From the NCBI GenBank assembly GCA_940337035.1, contig OW679202.1, positions 15,626,708-15,690,707 on the forward strand: 64,000 bases of DNA, read 5' to 3'. This stretch comes from Agriotes lineatus. Its lineage: Eukaryota; Arthropoda; Insecta; Coleoptera; Elateridae. A program made the translations under genes and the position numbers. Under the pieces are notes generated by a model. The model searched no databases and was not told where the DNA came from. It saw nothing but the letters and a program-made list of their open reading frames with translations. Positions within the stretch are counted from its first letter, which is position 1. Every line of letters begins with the position of its first letter. Shown one piece after another: positions 13,214 to 23,838 of this stretch.

Positions 13214-13580
13214 GATTCAACAAATTCAATTCGAGCCGAGTAAGCCTGTATTACATTTCAAAACTTTCGGAAAGTTACAACAGAAACTACATATTACCAA
13301 AAGTTTTCTAAATGTTTGTCCGTCAATGATGAATTTTAAAATAATATCAATTTTTCTCAATGTTGAGCTGATTTGAAAAGCGTTTCTTTTAACTTCAATT
13401 TCTAAATATATTTAAAGGTAGCAGCCTTTGATTACATTAGTTTAATTAATTTATAAAATTAGGTTATTATTAATAACTGGTTGCATAGCCGCATGCTCCA
13501 AGAACTCGTCAAATAGTCTCGAGAGTTAGGCAACGTTTGCGGAGGTCGGTGTCCAACCTATATAATAGTGTAGTAAAATC
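13214..13580. other. Unassigned AT-rich sequence
   Basis: No feature seen other than short A/T runs. Confidence 0.4.
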
Positions 13581-13582
13581 GC

Positions 13583-13725
13583 AGCCGGCCGTGCCTCGGA
13601 GAGCACGTTAAGCCGTCGGTGCCGGTTGTCATTTCGGTGACAGTCAATAGGTTACGTCAGAGGCGCTCGCGCAATCTGAAAACTGACACCCGGCTTCCTA
13701 CCACAAGCCATACGATACACACACG
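13583..13725 (+). repeat. Probable SINE relic
   Basis: A compact GC-rich island in AT-rich surroundings with the order CCGTGCCTCGGAGAGCACGT, TTAAGCCGTCGGT, CCGGTTGTC, then GACACCCGGCTTCCTACC. This wording resembles a widespread insect SINE body that I recall from genome annotations but cannot verify here. No A or B box is convincing, so only the body may be present. Confidence 0.35.
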
Positions 13726-14589
13726 CACAATAAACTAGTCTGATATTTTAAAGTTTGAAGACTGCTGCGGGTATAAATCGAAGTAAGGAGATACTAAACT
13801 AATTCTAACACGTATATTGGGGCAATAATAAAAACAGTTTATATAACTGTAAATGTTTGAAAGTCGTAAGATTTCGAAAAATTACGTCTGTAATAAATAT
13901 TTTAAAGCGTAAGTATTGTTATAGTGCATTTCAAAATCCCTTGAAAGCCTTTCATAAAAATCCAGCTTTGAGTCATCAAACTTGACGTCACTGTGTCCGA
14001 AAAAACTTACAGGAAACGGCGATGATCACTAGCCTTTGTCACAAAACGGTATAATTGCAAAAAATTCAAATTTATATACCTATATATCCATAGTTTATCA
14101 AGCACACTAATAAAAATAAATATATATTATGTGAAATGCTATACACGTAACGATGTATCATCATCAGCAGCTCGTAACGACCTCAATTTTAAGACACATT
14201 TTCCACGGAAACTCTGTTTTAGAATACATTATTTGTACATCTAATGAAAAAGGTTTGCGTTTCTTTGCGCGTCACTGTTTTAAAACATTTAGAACATCTA
14301 TAAGCGTGAGAGAGTACTATTTCATCAATTTATAGAGCGTATCAAGGCAAAATTGTTTTTAATTTTGACGAGACTCGAAAATGTTATACATAGATATCTA
14401 CTTTTAAAAATTAAAATAGTACAAAAATTCAATGTACAAAAACATTTGTTAAACATTTCACCTGAGCTAGTGACAACAAAAATTTTAATATTTTTGATTT
14501 CAATAAGGAATTCCACAAAAACTAAAAACTATACAGAAATATCAGAAAGCTTCCTTCACACAGAGACAGTTTTAGGGGTCGGTTAACAT

Positions 14590-17500
14590 AGCACCACAAA
14601 CAATTATAAATGATCTAAAATCAAGCGCTTGATTCTTTATATCTAGCGCTATCTAGGGCCTCAAATTATTACCCTAGCGCCAATGCAGTTTCGGATGGTT
14701 TTACCGGTATTTTCGGGGGGTGCTAAATTAACGTTAGCAACAACAATCAACGATAAGGCTTCTGAAAACCGGGCGCTAGATTCTTTAAACCTAGCGCAAT
14801 CTGGCGCCATACATTTTACACCTAGCGCTTTCCCCATTTGAATTGTACGGCATACCAATTAACGCCAGGTTTACAAAAACCTAGCGCTAGGCTATTCAAA
14901 GCTAACGCAATCAGGCGCCACAAATTATTACCCTAGCTCCATTGCAGTTTTGAAGGATTTTACTGTTCTTTTCGGGAGGTGTTAAGTTAACGTTTGCACC
15001 ACCAATTAAAACCATGCTTACACAAACCTAGCGCTAGACTCTTGAAACCTAACCCAATCTGGCGCCACAAATTATTACCCTAGCTGCATTGCAGTTTTAG
15101 AGGGTTTTACTGTTCTTTTCGGGGGGGGGGGGGGTGCTAAGTTAACGTTTGCACCACCAATTAACGCCAACCTTCCAAAAACCTAGCGCTACTCTTCAAA
15201 GCTAACGCAATCAGGCGCCACAAATTATTACCCTAGCTCCATTGCAGTTTTGGAGGATTTTACAGTTCGTTTCGGGGGGTGCTAAGTTAACACCAATTAA
15301 CACCAGACTTACACAAACCTAGCGCTAGACTCTTCAAACCTAACGCAATCAGGCGCCACAAATTATTCCCTTGCTCCATTGCACTTTTGGAGGATTTTAC
15401 TGTTCTTTTCGGGGGGGTGCTAAGTTAACGTTTGCACCACCAATTAACACCAGGCTTACACAAACCTAGCGCTAGACTCTTCAAAACTAACGCAATCAGG
15501 CGCCACAAATTATTACCCTAGCTCCATTGCAGTTTTGGAGGCTTTTACTGTTCTTTTCGGGGGGTGCTAAGTTAACGTTTGCACCACCAATTAACACCAA
15601 GCTTACACAAACCTAGCGCTAGACTCTTCAAAGTTAACGCAATCCAGCGCCACAAATTATTACCCTAGCTCCATTGCAGTTTTGGAGGATTTTACTGTTC
15701 TTTTCGGGGGGTTCTAAGTTAACGTTTGCACCACCAATTAACACCAGGCTTACACAAACCTAGCGCTAGACTCTTCAAAGCTAACGCAATCAAGCGCCAC
15801 AAATTATTACCCTAGCTCCATTGCAGTTTTGGAGGATTTTACTGTTCGTTTCGGGGGGTGCTAAGTTAACGTTTGCACCACCATTAACACCAGGCTTACA
15901 CAAACCTAGCGCTAGACTCTTCAAACCTAACGCAATCAGGCGCCACAAATTATTACCCTAGCTCCATTGCAGTTTTGGAGGCTTTTACTGTTCTTTTCGG
16001 GGGGTGCTAAGTTAACGTTTGCACCACCAATTAACACCAGGCTTACACAAACCTAGCGCTAGACTCTTCAAAGCTAACGCAATCAAGCGACACAAATTAT
16101 TACCCTAGCTCCATTGCAGTTTTGGAGGATTTTACTGTTCTTTTCGGGGGGTTCTAAGTTAACGTTTGCACCACCAATTAACACCAGGCTTACACAAACC
16201 TAGCGCTAGACTCTTCAAACCTAACGCAATCAGGCGCCACAAATTATTACCCTAGCTCCATTGCAGTTTTGGAGGCTTTTACTGTTCTTTTCGGGGGGTG
16301 CTAAGTTAACGTTTGCACCACCAATTAACACCAGGCTTACACAAACCTAGCGCTAGACTCTTCAAACCTAACGCAATCAGGCGCCACAAATTATTACCCT
16401 AGCTCCATTGCAGTTTTGGAGGCTTTTACTGTTCTTTTCGGGAGGTGCTAAGTTAACGTTTGCACCACCAATTAACACCAGGCTTACACAAACCTAGCGC
16501 TAGACTCTTCAAAGTTAACGCAATCAAGCGCCACAAATTATTACCTTAGCTCCATTGCAGTTTTGGAGGATTTTACTGTTCTTTTCGGGGGGTTCTAAGT
16601 TAACGTTTGCACCACCAATTAACACCAGGCTTACACAAACCTAGCGCTAGACTCTTCAAAACTAACGCAATCAGGCGCCACAAATTATTACCCTAGCTCC
16701 ATTGCAGTTTTGGAGGCTTTTACTGTTCTTTTCGGGGGGTGCTAAGTTAACGTTTGCACCACCAATTAACACCAAGCTTACACAAACCTAGCGCTAGACT
16801 CTTCAAAGTTAACGCAATCAAGCGCCACAAATTATTACCCTAGCTCCATTGCAGTTTTGGAGGATTTTACTGTTCTTTTCGGGGGTTCTAAGTTAACGTT
16901 TGCACCACCAATTAACACCAGGCTTACACAAACCTAGCGCTAGACTCTTCAAAGCTAACGCAATCAAGCGCCACAAATTATTACCCTAGCTCCATTGCAG
17001 TTTTGGAGGATTTTACTGTTCGTTTCGGGGGGTGCTAAGTTAACGTTTGCACCACCATTAACACCAGGCTTACACAAACCTAGCGCTAGACTCTTCAAAC
17101 CTAACGCAATCAGGCGCCACAAATTATTACCCTAGCTCCATTGCAGTTTTGGAGGCTTTTACTGTTCTTTTCGGGGGGTGCTAAGTTAACGTTTGCACCA
17201 CCAATTAACACCAGGCTTACACAAACCTAGCGCTAGACTCTTCAAAGCTAACGCAATCAAGCGACACAAATTATTACCCTAGCTCCATTGCAGTTTTGGA
17301 GGATTTTACTGTTCTTTTCGGGGGTTCTAAGTTAACGTTTGCACCACCAATTAACACCAGGCTTACACAAACCTAGCGCTAGACTCTTCAAACCTAACGC
17401 AATCAGGCGCCACAAATTATTACCCTAGCTCCATTGCAGTTTTGGAGGCTTTTACTGTTCTTTTCGGGGGGTGCTAAGTTAACGTTTGCACCACCAATTA

Positions 17501-18420
17501 ACACCAGGCTTACACAAACCTAGCGCTAGACTCTTCAAACCTAACGCAATCAGGCGCCACAAATTATTACCCTAGCTCCATTGCAGTTTTGGAGGCTTTT
17601 ACTGTTCTTTTCGGGAGGTGCTAAGTTAACGTTTGCACCACCAATTAACACCAGGCTTACACAAACCTAGCGCTAGACTCTTCAAAGTTAACGCAATCAA
17701 GCGCCACAAATTATTACCTTAGCTCCATTGCAGTTTTGGAGGATTTTACTGTTCTTTTCGGGGGGTTCTAAGTTAACGTTTGCACCACCAATTAACACCA
17801 GGCTTACACAAACCTAGCGCTAGACTCTTCAAAGCTAACGCAATCAAGCGACACAAATTATTACCCCAGATCCATTGCAGTTTTGGATGAGTTTACTGTT
17901 CTTTTTGGGGGGTGCTAAGTTAACGTTTGCACCACCAATTAAAGCCAGGCTTACAATAACCTAGCGCTAGACTCTTCAAAGCTAACGCAATCAGGCGCCA
18001 CAAATTATTACCCCAGCTCCATTGCAGTTTTGGAGGATTTTACTGTTCTTTTTGGGGGGTGCTAAGTTAACGTCTGCACCACCAATTAACGCCAAGCTTC
18101 CAAAAACCTAGCGCTAGACTCTTCAAAGCTAACGCAATTAGGCGCCACAAATTATTACCCTAGCGCCCTTCTAGTTTCGGATGCTTCTGTTCTTTGCAGG
18201 GGGTGCTAAGTTAACGTCAGCACCACCAATTAACGATAAGCTTTTGAAAATCTAGCACTAGATTCTTCAGACGTAGCGCAATCTGGCGTCATAAATTTTA
18301 CACCTAGCGCTATCCCCATTTGAATTGTACGACATAAAATTAATGAGATAATCAATACCACCAACAATTATAAATGATTCCCAAGTCAAGCGCTAGATTT
18401 TTTATATCTAGCCCTATGGT
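14590..18420. repeat. 147-bp satellite array with diverged edges
   Basis: Tandem array of about 22 monomers. The landmark CCTAGCGCTAGACTC recurs at 14880, 15027, 15182, 15318, 15465, 15612, 15759, 15905, 16052 and onward to 18107, nearly always 146-147 bp apart. Each monomer contains the palindrome CTAGCGCTAG, a CACAAATTATTACCCTAGC block, a G-run of variable length (13 G near 15121) and GCTAAGTTAACGTTTGCAC. Monomers near the edges are more diverged than central ones, the usual result of unequal exchange. The outermost flanks (14592-14660 and 18348-18418) resemble each other in direct orientation (CAATTATAAATGAT, TTATATCTAGC), so the array may be the expanded interior of a single mobile element. 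The 147-bp period equals the length of DNA in a nucleosome core. Confidence 0.95.
15465..17812. repeat. Eight-monomer higher-order repeat, two copies
   Basis: Eight consecutive monomers (starts 15465, 15612, 15759, 15905, 16052, 16199, 16346, 16493) carry private variants that recur in the same order in the next eight (16640, 16787, 16933, 17079, 17226, 17372, 17519, 17666). Examples: AAAACTAACG with ACCAAGCTT in the first; GTTCGTTTCGG plus ACCATTAAC in the third; CAAGCGACAC in the fifth; GGGAGGTGC in the seventh; ATTACCTTAGC in the eighth. The block length is 1175 and then 1173 bp. The two blocks are nearly identical while monomers within a block differ, which defines a higher-order repeat and a recent segmental duplication inside the array. 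Confidence 0.9.
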
Positions 18421-19023
18421 TTCACATTTGTAAATTTAACCTTTACCTGGCACGAATGGAGTCTATGTTTCATCTTCTAGGCAATGAAGCACTATTCTTT
18501 ATTGATAAAAGGGTAGTTTTAAAACCTCGACGTTTCACGTTATTTCAAGCTTCGATTTTTTAGAGATTTCCAGTTGCGTAGCCTAGCTTATTCTAGAGCT
18601 TTTATTTCTCTTCTCGAAGGTTTAAGAATAATGTGGAAAGCTATTTAAAAGTGCAATATTTTAAGCTAAAAGTTTCATCTTCATTATAGCTTTGCCAAGA
18701 CTCTTAAACCACTGAGAATCTTACTTTGATATTATTTTAAAACTTCACAGTATTTTTATTGGCGCTTTCAGAATATTTGAAAATAATGAAGTTCGCGTAT
18801 CAAATGCTCGAAGCTTAGATGCTGTTCTAGGAATTTGGATTTTCTCCAAATATTGAGAATAATGTCAAACAGAACAATGTCAACTTGTAACAATTTATAA
18901 TCGAAACGCTTCGTCTACATTTTTGAAGGTGTAATAATAATGTTTCATCCTTTTAAAAATAAAAATACACTGATGAGAGCGTCCTTTCCCTGGTCGCGAG
19001 CTCAATGATAATATCTAAGATTC
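18421..19023. other. Unassigned sequence, weak repetitive texture
   Basis: No gene. Short phrases such as GCTTCGA/GAAGCTTAGA followed by TTCTAG recur here and again at 19560-19830, suggesting a very old degenerate repeat, but no unit boundary can be drawn by eye. Confidence 0.35.
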
Positions 19024-19035
19024 GATCCTGTAAAA

Positions 19036-19418
19036 TGAGGTAGCCTGGCTCAGTTGTTTAGCTTGCTGGGATACTGATCCACGTTCCTCTAGGTAGCAAG
19101 GTTCGAATCTCGCTGGGGTCACGTACTTTAGCGTTTTTCGTGCCTGAAAATAGTCGTGGAGGCAACGGGATACCACCACGATGCCGCCGAACCTATCCCC
19201 AGGATGTTTCCACCCCATTCAAGGGTTGAAATCGTCAACGTGCTGCAATATTTACATTTCCTATCAGCGCCACCTTCCATGAAGTAGCAGCACCAAAACA
19301 AACCAATTGAGGTTTATGGCTCTACTGGCTCTACTTAGTTATAAGTATTATTGTAATATAACTTAGTACAATGTAAACCTTGTAAATAAAGCATAAGACA
19401 CTTTACGAAGAAGAAGAA
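19036..19418 (+). mobile_element. tRNA-derived SINE with perfect 12-bp TSD
   Basis: The head contains a pol III A box (TGGCTCAGTTG at 19046-19056) and a B box (GGTTCGAATCT at 19100-19110), with the roughly 50-bp spacing of a tRNA gene. A non-tRNA body follows, and the 3' end is a GAA-repeat tail (GAAGAAGAAGAA). The insertion is flanked by an exact 12-bp direct repeat GATCCTGTAAAA at 19024-19035 and 19419-19430. An identical target-site duplication and a clean tail indicate a comparatively recent retroposition using LINE machinery. The ORF on its minus strand is incidental. Confidence 0.9.
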
Positions 19419-19430
19419 GATCCTGTAAAA

Positions 19431-22008
19431 ACCATGTCGACGTTCCAAACTGTTTAGAATCTCTATTCTTCAGGTTTATCTTTTATCGAACTTTAAAAGC
19501 TTTGACCTACTTCTACAACTGCGATATTTTTGTTAAAGATCTGAAAATAATATTTTAAATAGGTCTCAAAGCTTCGGCTTTGTTCTAGAAGCATATTGGC
19601 ATATTCTTGAACCCTCAACAGTTCTTTGTTGAGGGTTCAAGAATATGCCAACCTCAAAATTATAGCGTCGCCATTATTCTGAAAGGGTGGGCCATTTCTT
19701 TTCCCCCGTGTCCAAAAATATCTAAAACGCAATGTAAAGAATAATGTTAAAGTTCTGAAATTGTTAATAATTCGAATTTATTCTGTAAGTTTCCGGAAGC
19801 TTCGACATTATTCTAGAAATAATCCAATCTACTTATTTAAAAATCTCAAGATTATGGATCAATGAAACATCTTACAGCTAGGATTTTATTATTGAAAGTT
19901 CGATAATTTTTGTTTCGAGTATAAATAACATGTTTCAAATACTTAAATAACGTTGCCTTCTATTTAAAAAACATCTCACTGCTGTAAAATACTATTATTA
20001 AATTCAAATTTACTTTTGACATGTTAGATAATTCCACCTCGAATTTGGCTTAAAGCAGTCAGAGTTACAATAAATTTTAATAAAAATGAACGAGAAGCAG
20101 ATCATTTTCAGCGTTTCAAAGTATTTTATAATTTTTACACACGTTAATTTTCAACACTTAGGTAAGTATGTAATAAAAGCAAGATTAATAACCAATTAAC
20201 TTTTGGCATTTTTAATTGTATATAGAACTTAATTTTGTAGAAGATAGTAAATGTTCTTTAAAAACTACCGTTTTACAACACCCATTTGGGGATGGAGTTT
20301 TTCGGTTTATTAAAAAAACACGAAAACTGCGTCTTTCTCCTTCACATAAAACCTATTTTAACTCCTATTTGAAACTTTCCTTTACCTTTCATTTTAATGA
20401 AAAAATGGATGCAAAAGTTTCAGCAGACCAGAGCATGATATTTCCATCGTAATAGCAAATGTTACATTTTACCCCTGTTACGAATAGCAGGTACTAATTT
20501 TAAGAAAGGTCGTCCTTCCTCGTAAAGAGGGCGAGGGTGCACATGACCCAATCTGTTAGTTGACCACTGCAGTTAGAGGTTAGACAGAATATGTCAGGCA
20601 AGAGTAACAAAGTAAGTTATTGGCCAAATGAGTTGTATTTTTTAGATAATTAAAGAGTGTTAAAATACAGTCCACTTTTCTTTGGAAAATTAACCACTGG
20701 CGTCGACAACCTCTTTAGAAGACTGCGGCTCTTAAAAAGCACACTTATAAGACTAGTTTAATCGCGGCAGATGCTATACCCTTCCCTTTTTATGCTTCTA
20801 AAATCAGTGCCGTAATAACAAAATTGAGAGTCGTGAAACAAATTACAGTTTTTATGGTAAATGACTAGACAAGTGATCTCTAGTTGATCTAGGAGTTGGC
20901 GAACGCAAAGAGTAAATTATTTTGCTATTAAATGATGACGCAAGGTTTCGCTTTGCTGCCGCAATAAAAACTGAAGTAACTGAGAGTTCAGACAATGACA
21001 TTTAATACACAACTACAGGAATTATATAATTTGGGCCATAAACACAGGGGTTATGTACTTCGGCCTTGATCAGACAACAATTACAACGTTACTGGCAAAT
21101 TCCCGCAATTACTCGGCGACTGCGGTTTGTCCAAATCTCCAACAAACAAAACCATTATCCAAGTACTGCCACTATTAAAAACCGACAGGACAGGCGTTGC
21201 AGGTTTTGTATTTTCCTCCGCAAATTAGTTAGGTATATTAGGCAAACGGTGTTGTCCTTACGAAAGACTTGCATTGTAATGTAAATTAGCTATGCAACGA
21301 CAAACTCAAATTCTTTTGTGCGCCATCATTACCTAGAGTGTTGCAATTTTCACGTTTTATTAAATACATCCAGAAATTACTAAAAAAGCGCCGTAGAACC
21401 TAAAAATTCTGGAATAAAATAACCGTTATCAATTCTTATTTTTTAGAAGACTGTTAAAATAAACTTCCCAGCAGCAGTCGTAACAGTTTTATACAAAATG
21501 GCACCCACTTCAAAAGGTTGACTTCTTAATGACAGTTTTAATATTATTTATTGTCTTTCCAGGGTCAATAAATTTTAAATATTTCGACGTCGTTCCTGAA
21601 TATTTATTCTGGTGTGATAGATACCCTGCGTATATTAAAATGACGTTCAAATAGTCACTAAAACTTTAATTTATGACATTACATTAAATTTATTTGTTCA
21701 AAGCAAGAAAGGCAAACGTCGGTTTGACAACTATGAAGTAAATGTTGCTTTTCAGGACTGTTCAATTTAATATTAAATTTGCCAAATGTACACCCTGATT
21801 TGGCAATTATTGTTCCAAGTTAAATTAATGGCAAACATAAGTTTTTGTTTTCAGAACTGCGAGTCTCTAACTGTTTTTTCTACCAAGACTGAAATTTGCT
21901 TATTCCTTAAATAGCCAAATAAATGGACGGGTGTATTTGTACAATTCTGAGGGTTAAAAAGATTTAAACAGTGATCACTTCTGTAAAAATCTTGTCTTGA
22001 AAAATATG
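19431..22008. other. Unassigned intergenic sequence
   Basis: No gene was recognised in about 2.5 kb apart from the hairpin at 19596-19651. The short ORFs at 20216-20452 and 21066-21284 have no motif. No transposon ends were found. Confidence 0.45.
19596..19651. repeat. Perfect 25-bp inverted repeat (hairpin)
   Basis: TTGGCATATTCTTGAACC and following bases (19596-19620) are exactly complementary to 19627-19651, with a 6-nt spacer GTTCTT. The perfect stem stands out in sequence that otherwise looks old. It could be a replication-slippage palindrome, a cruciform-forming site or, if transcribed, a pre-miRNA-sized stem, though the loop and arms are short for a miRNA. Confidence 0.9.
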
Positions 22009-22470
22009 TACAGGCTGTTTCCTAAAAAACGCCGCAACCCATAACTCCGTTGTTTTAAATTTTAGACCCAACAAACTATATATATTCTTAAAGGGCAAGA
22101 CAAGAGCTACCCTTTGGCATTCTGATTGTTTTCCACGGCACACTTGAAAATTTTATGGTACTGTACGACTGTCTACATGCAATATTAAAAAATTATTTTA
22201 AACATTTCTAACTGTCCAAAAAACAAATGAAGCATACTACTGCATGCAGAATTTCATCCTGAATTCAAATATGTAAAAATATACAGGGTGTTCCATTTAA
22301 AATAAAAAAGTTGAACATCGTTGCTCAAAACAGTTGAAAGATATTTACGAACGGGCGATGTCAAAAGGTAGCTCTTGTCTTGCCATTTAAGAATATATAT
22401 AGTTTGTTGGGTCTAAAATTTAAAACAACGGAGTTATGGGTTGCGGCGTTTTTTAGGAAACAGCCAGTAT
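22009..22470. mobile_element. Foldback MITE with about 113-bp arms
   Basis: The left arm (22009-22122) begins TACAGGCTGTTTCC and contains AAAAAACGCCGCAACCCATA. The right arm (22356-22470) is its inverted complement, ending GGAAACAGCCAGTA, with few mismatches. The core contains an ATACAGGGTGTTCCATTT motif near 22280 that itself resembles an insect DNA-transposon terminus. No coding potential. Class unknown; CAGGGTGTT-type ends are common in Tc1/mariner-related MITEs. Confidence 0.8.
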
Positions 22471-22779
22471 ATGGAACAAGTACTACTGGATAAATCCGGA
22501 CCCTGACAATCGAAAACAAACCAGACTTTTTGTAGCAACGGCCCGTGTAATGGTGCAGCGACGTCATAATCCTTCGAAGAATTTCGACACCCGGGGCTGC
22601 TCCAATAAAAAGCAGACAAGTATGAGCCTGCCAAATTGCGAAAAAATATACACACTCTTAAATATAATTGGTTTGTTAATTTACTCCGTTATTTCATTTA
22701 TTTACTTGTGCGTGCAGCAATTAAAATTAAAATATTGTATTAAACGTCTCTTTTGTTAAAAAAGTTTCGAGTCGAATAC

Positions 22780-23235
22780 TGTAGATGTCGATTATAACGA
22801 CATTGGATCTAGTACCATATCTGTTATAAAGACGTTTTAAATCCCCGACCAGAATCCATATTCAATACATTGTGGACGTATCGCTTATTACAACATTGGA
22901 TAGTGCGACTGAACTGATATAGCGACCGAAAACCGGACCGAAATTTCGTACAATTTATCGTCATTAACGAGAGGAGGTGCGAAATTCCTGAAAACTCCTA
23001 AGGAATTACAGACTTTTGAGAAAACGGTAAAGAAGCGTGATGGCGCAGTATTTCTGTTCAGTTGTTAATGCATCCTCCAACTGTAAGCACTTAAAAATCG
23101 CTATGTAACGCGGAAACTTTACCGTCGAAGAAAAAGCTGCAATTATTTAGGGTTTAGAAGCCAGAGAGTCGAATGTTTCTATATCCAAGGAATTTGATGT
23201 ACGTACAGTATACACATTTGGTACTATAAATACGC
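22780..23235 (+). mobile_element. pogo/Tigger-like transposon 5' relic
   Basis: The left end reads TACTGTAGATGTCGATTATA, a pogo-type terminus, and similar phrases recur in the next 150 bp. A frame near 23110-23230 encodes RGNFTVEEKAAII, a stop, then GLEARESNVSISKEFDV, matching the N-terminal CENP-B/pogo helix-turn-helix (the usual form is EEKAAIIE.LE.G..VS.IAKEFGV). Everything downstream of the DNA-binding domain is missing. Inactive fragment. Confidence 0.65.
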
Positions 23236-23788
23236 AGCCAAATTTTTGGAAAACAAGGTATTATGTAGACGAACTAAATTTACGGATTTTTCATTAACAT
23301 TTAATAATCCACTTTTAATTCTTAATTTTCTCTATCAATAATATGTACAAAAAATTCATATTGTATACGAATAAAACATTTTTTCTCTGATCAAAATAAA
23401 TGCAAAAATTAATTACTGTACCCTCCAGAGCGCACGTAATTTTTAGTATACGGTGCACTCCAAATCATGATCGTCAGTGATTTGACGTCAACGCATATTT
23501 TGTTTTTATTGAAGCTATAGAGTATTACAATAATAACGAGTACAAATAACCTAACAAGCTAGATGGGCTTAACCTGCTGTGTAATGCTCCGGCGATGGCA
23601 GGACGAATTCCCGTTTGCAATTTTTCCCTGTCGCATTTCTACGGCCCTAAGCTATCCTTCCTGTGATATAAATTAGTGGGTAATTCGAAATTCGATCCTA
23701 GATCCACCCCTTTTGGATTGTACACAATACTAAAAATTACGTGCACTTTACAGTAGAGTTCACATAGACATAACGCACAACGACGGTA
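23236..23788. other. Unassigned AT-rich sequence
   Basis: No supported feature. Confidence 0.4.

Positions 23789-23836
<48 letters not shown>
23789..23836. repeat. (ATA)n microsatellite, LINE tail
   Basis: About sixteen ATA/TTA units at the 3' end of the minus-strand LINE. A minus-strand ORF reads it as a run of Leu, which is an artefact. Confidence 0.85.

Positions 23837-23838
<2 letters not shown>

Noticed and set aside
14590..18420. CRISPR-like array
   Set aside because: Units are contiguous 147-bp monomers without unique spacers, in a eukaryotic transposon-rich context; this is satellite DNA.
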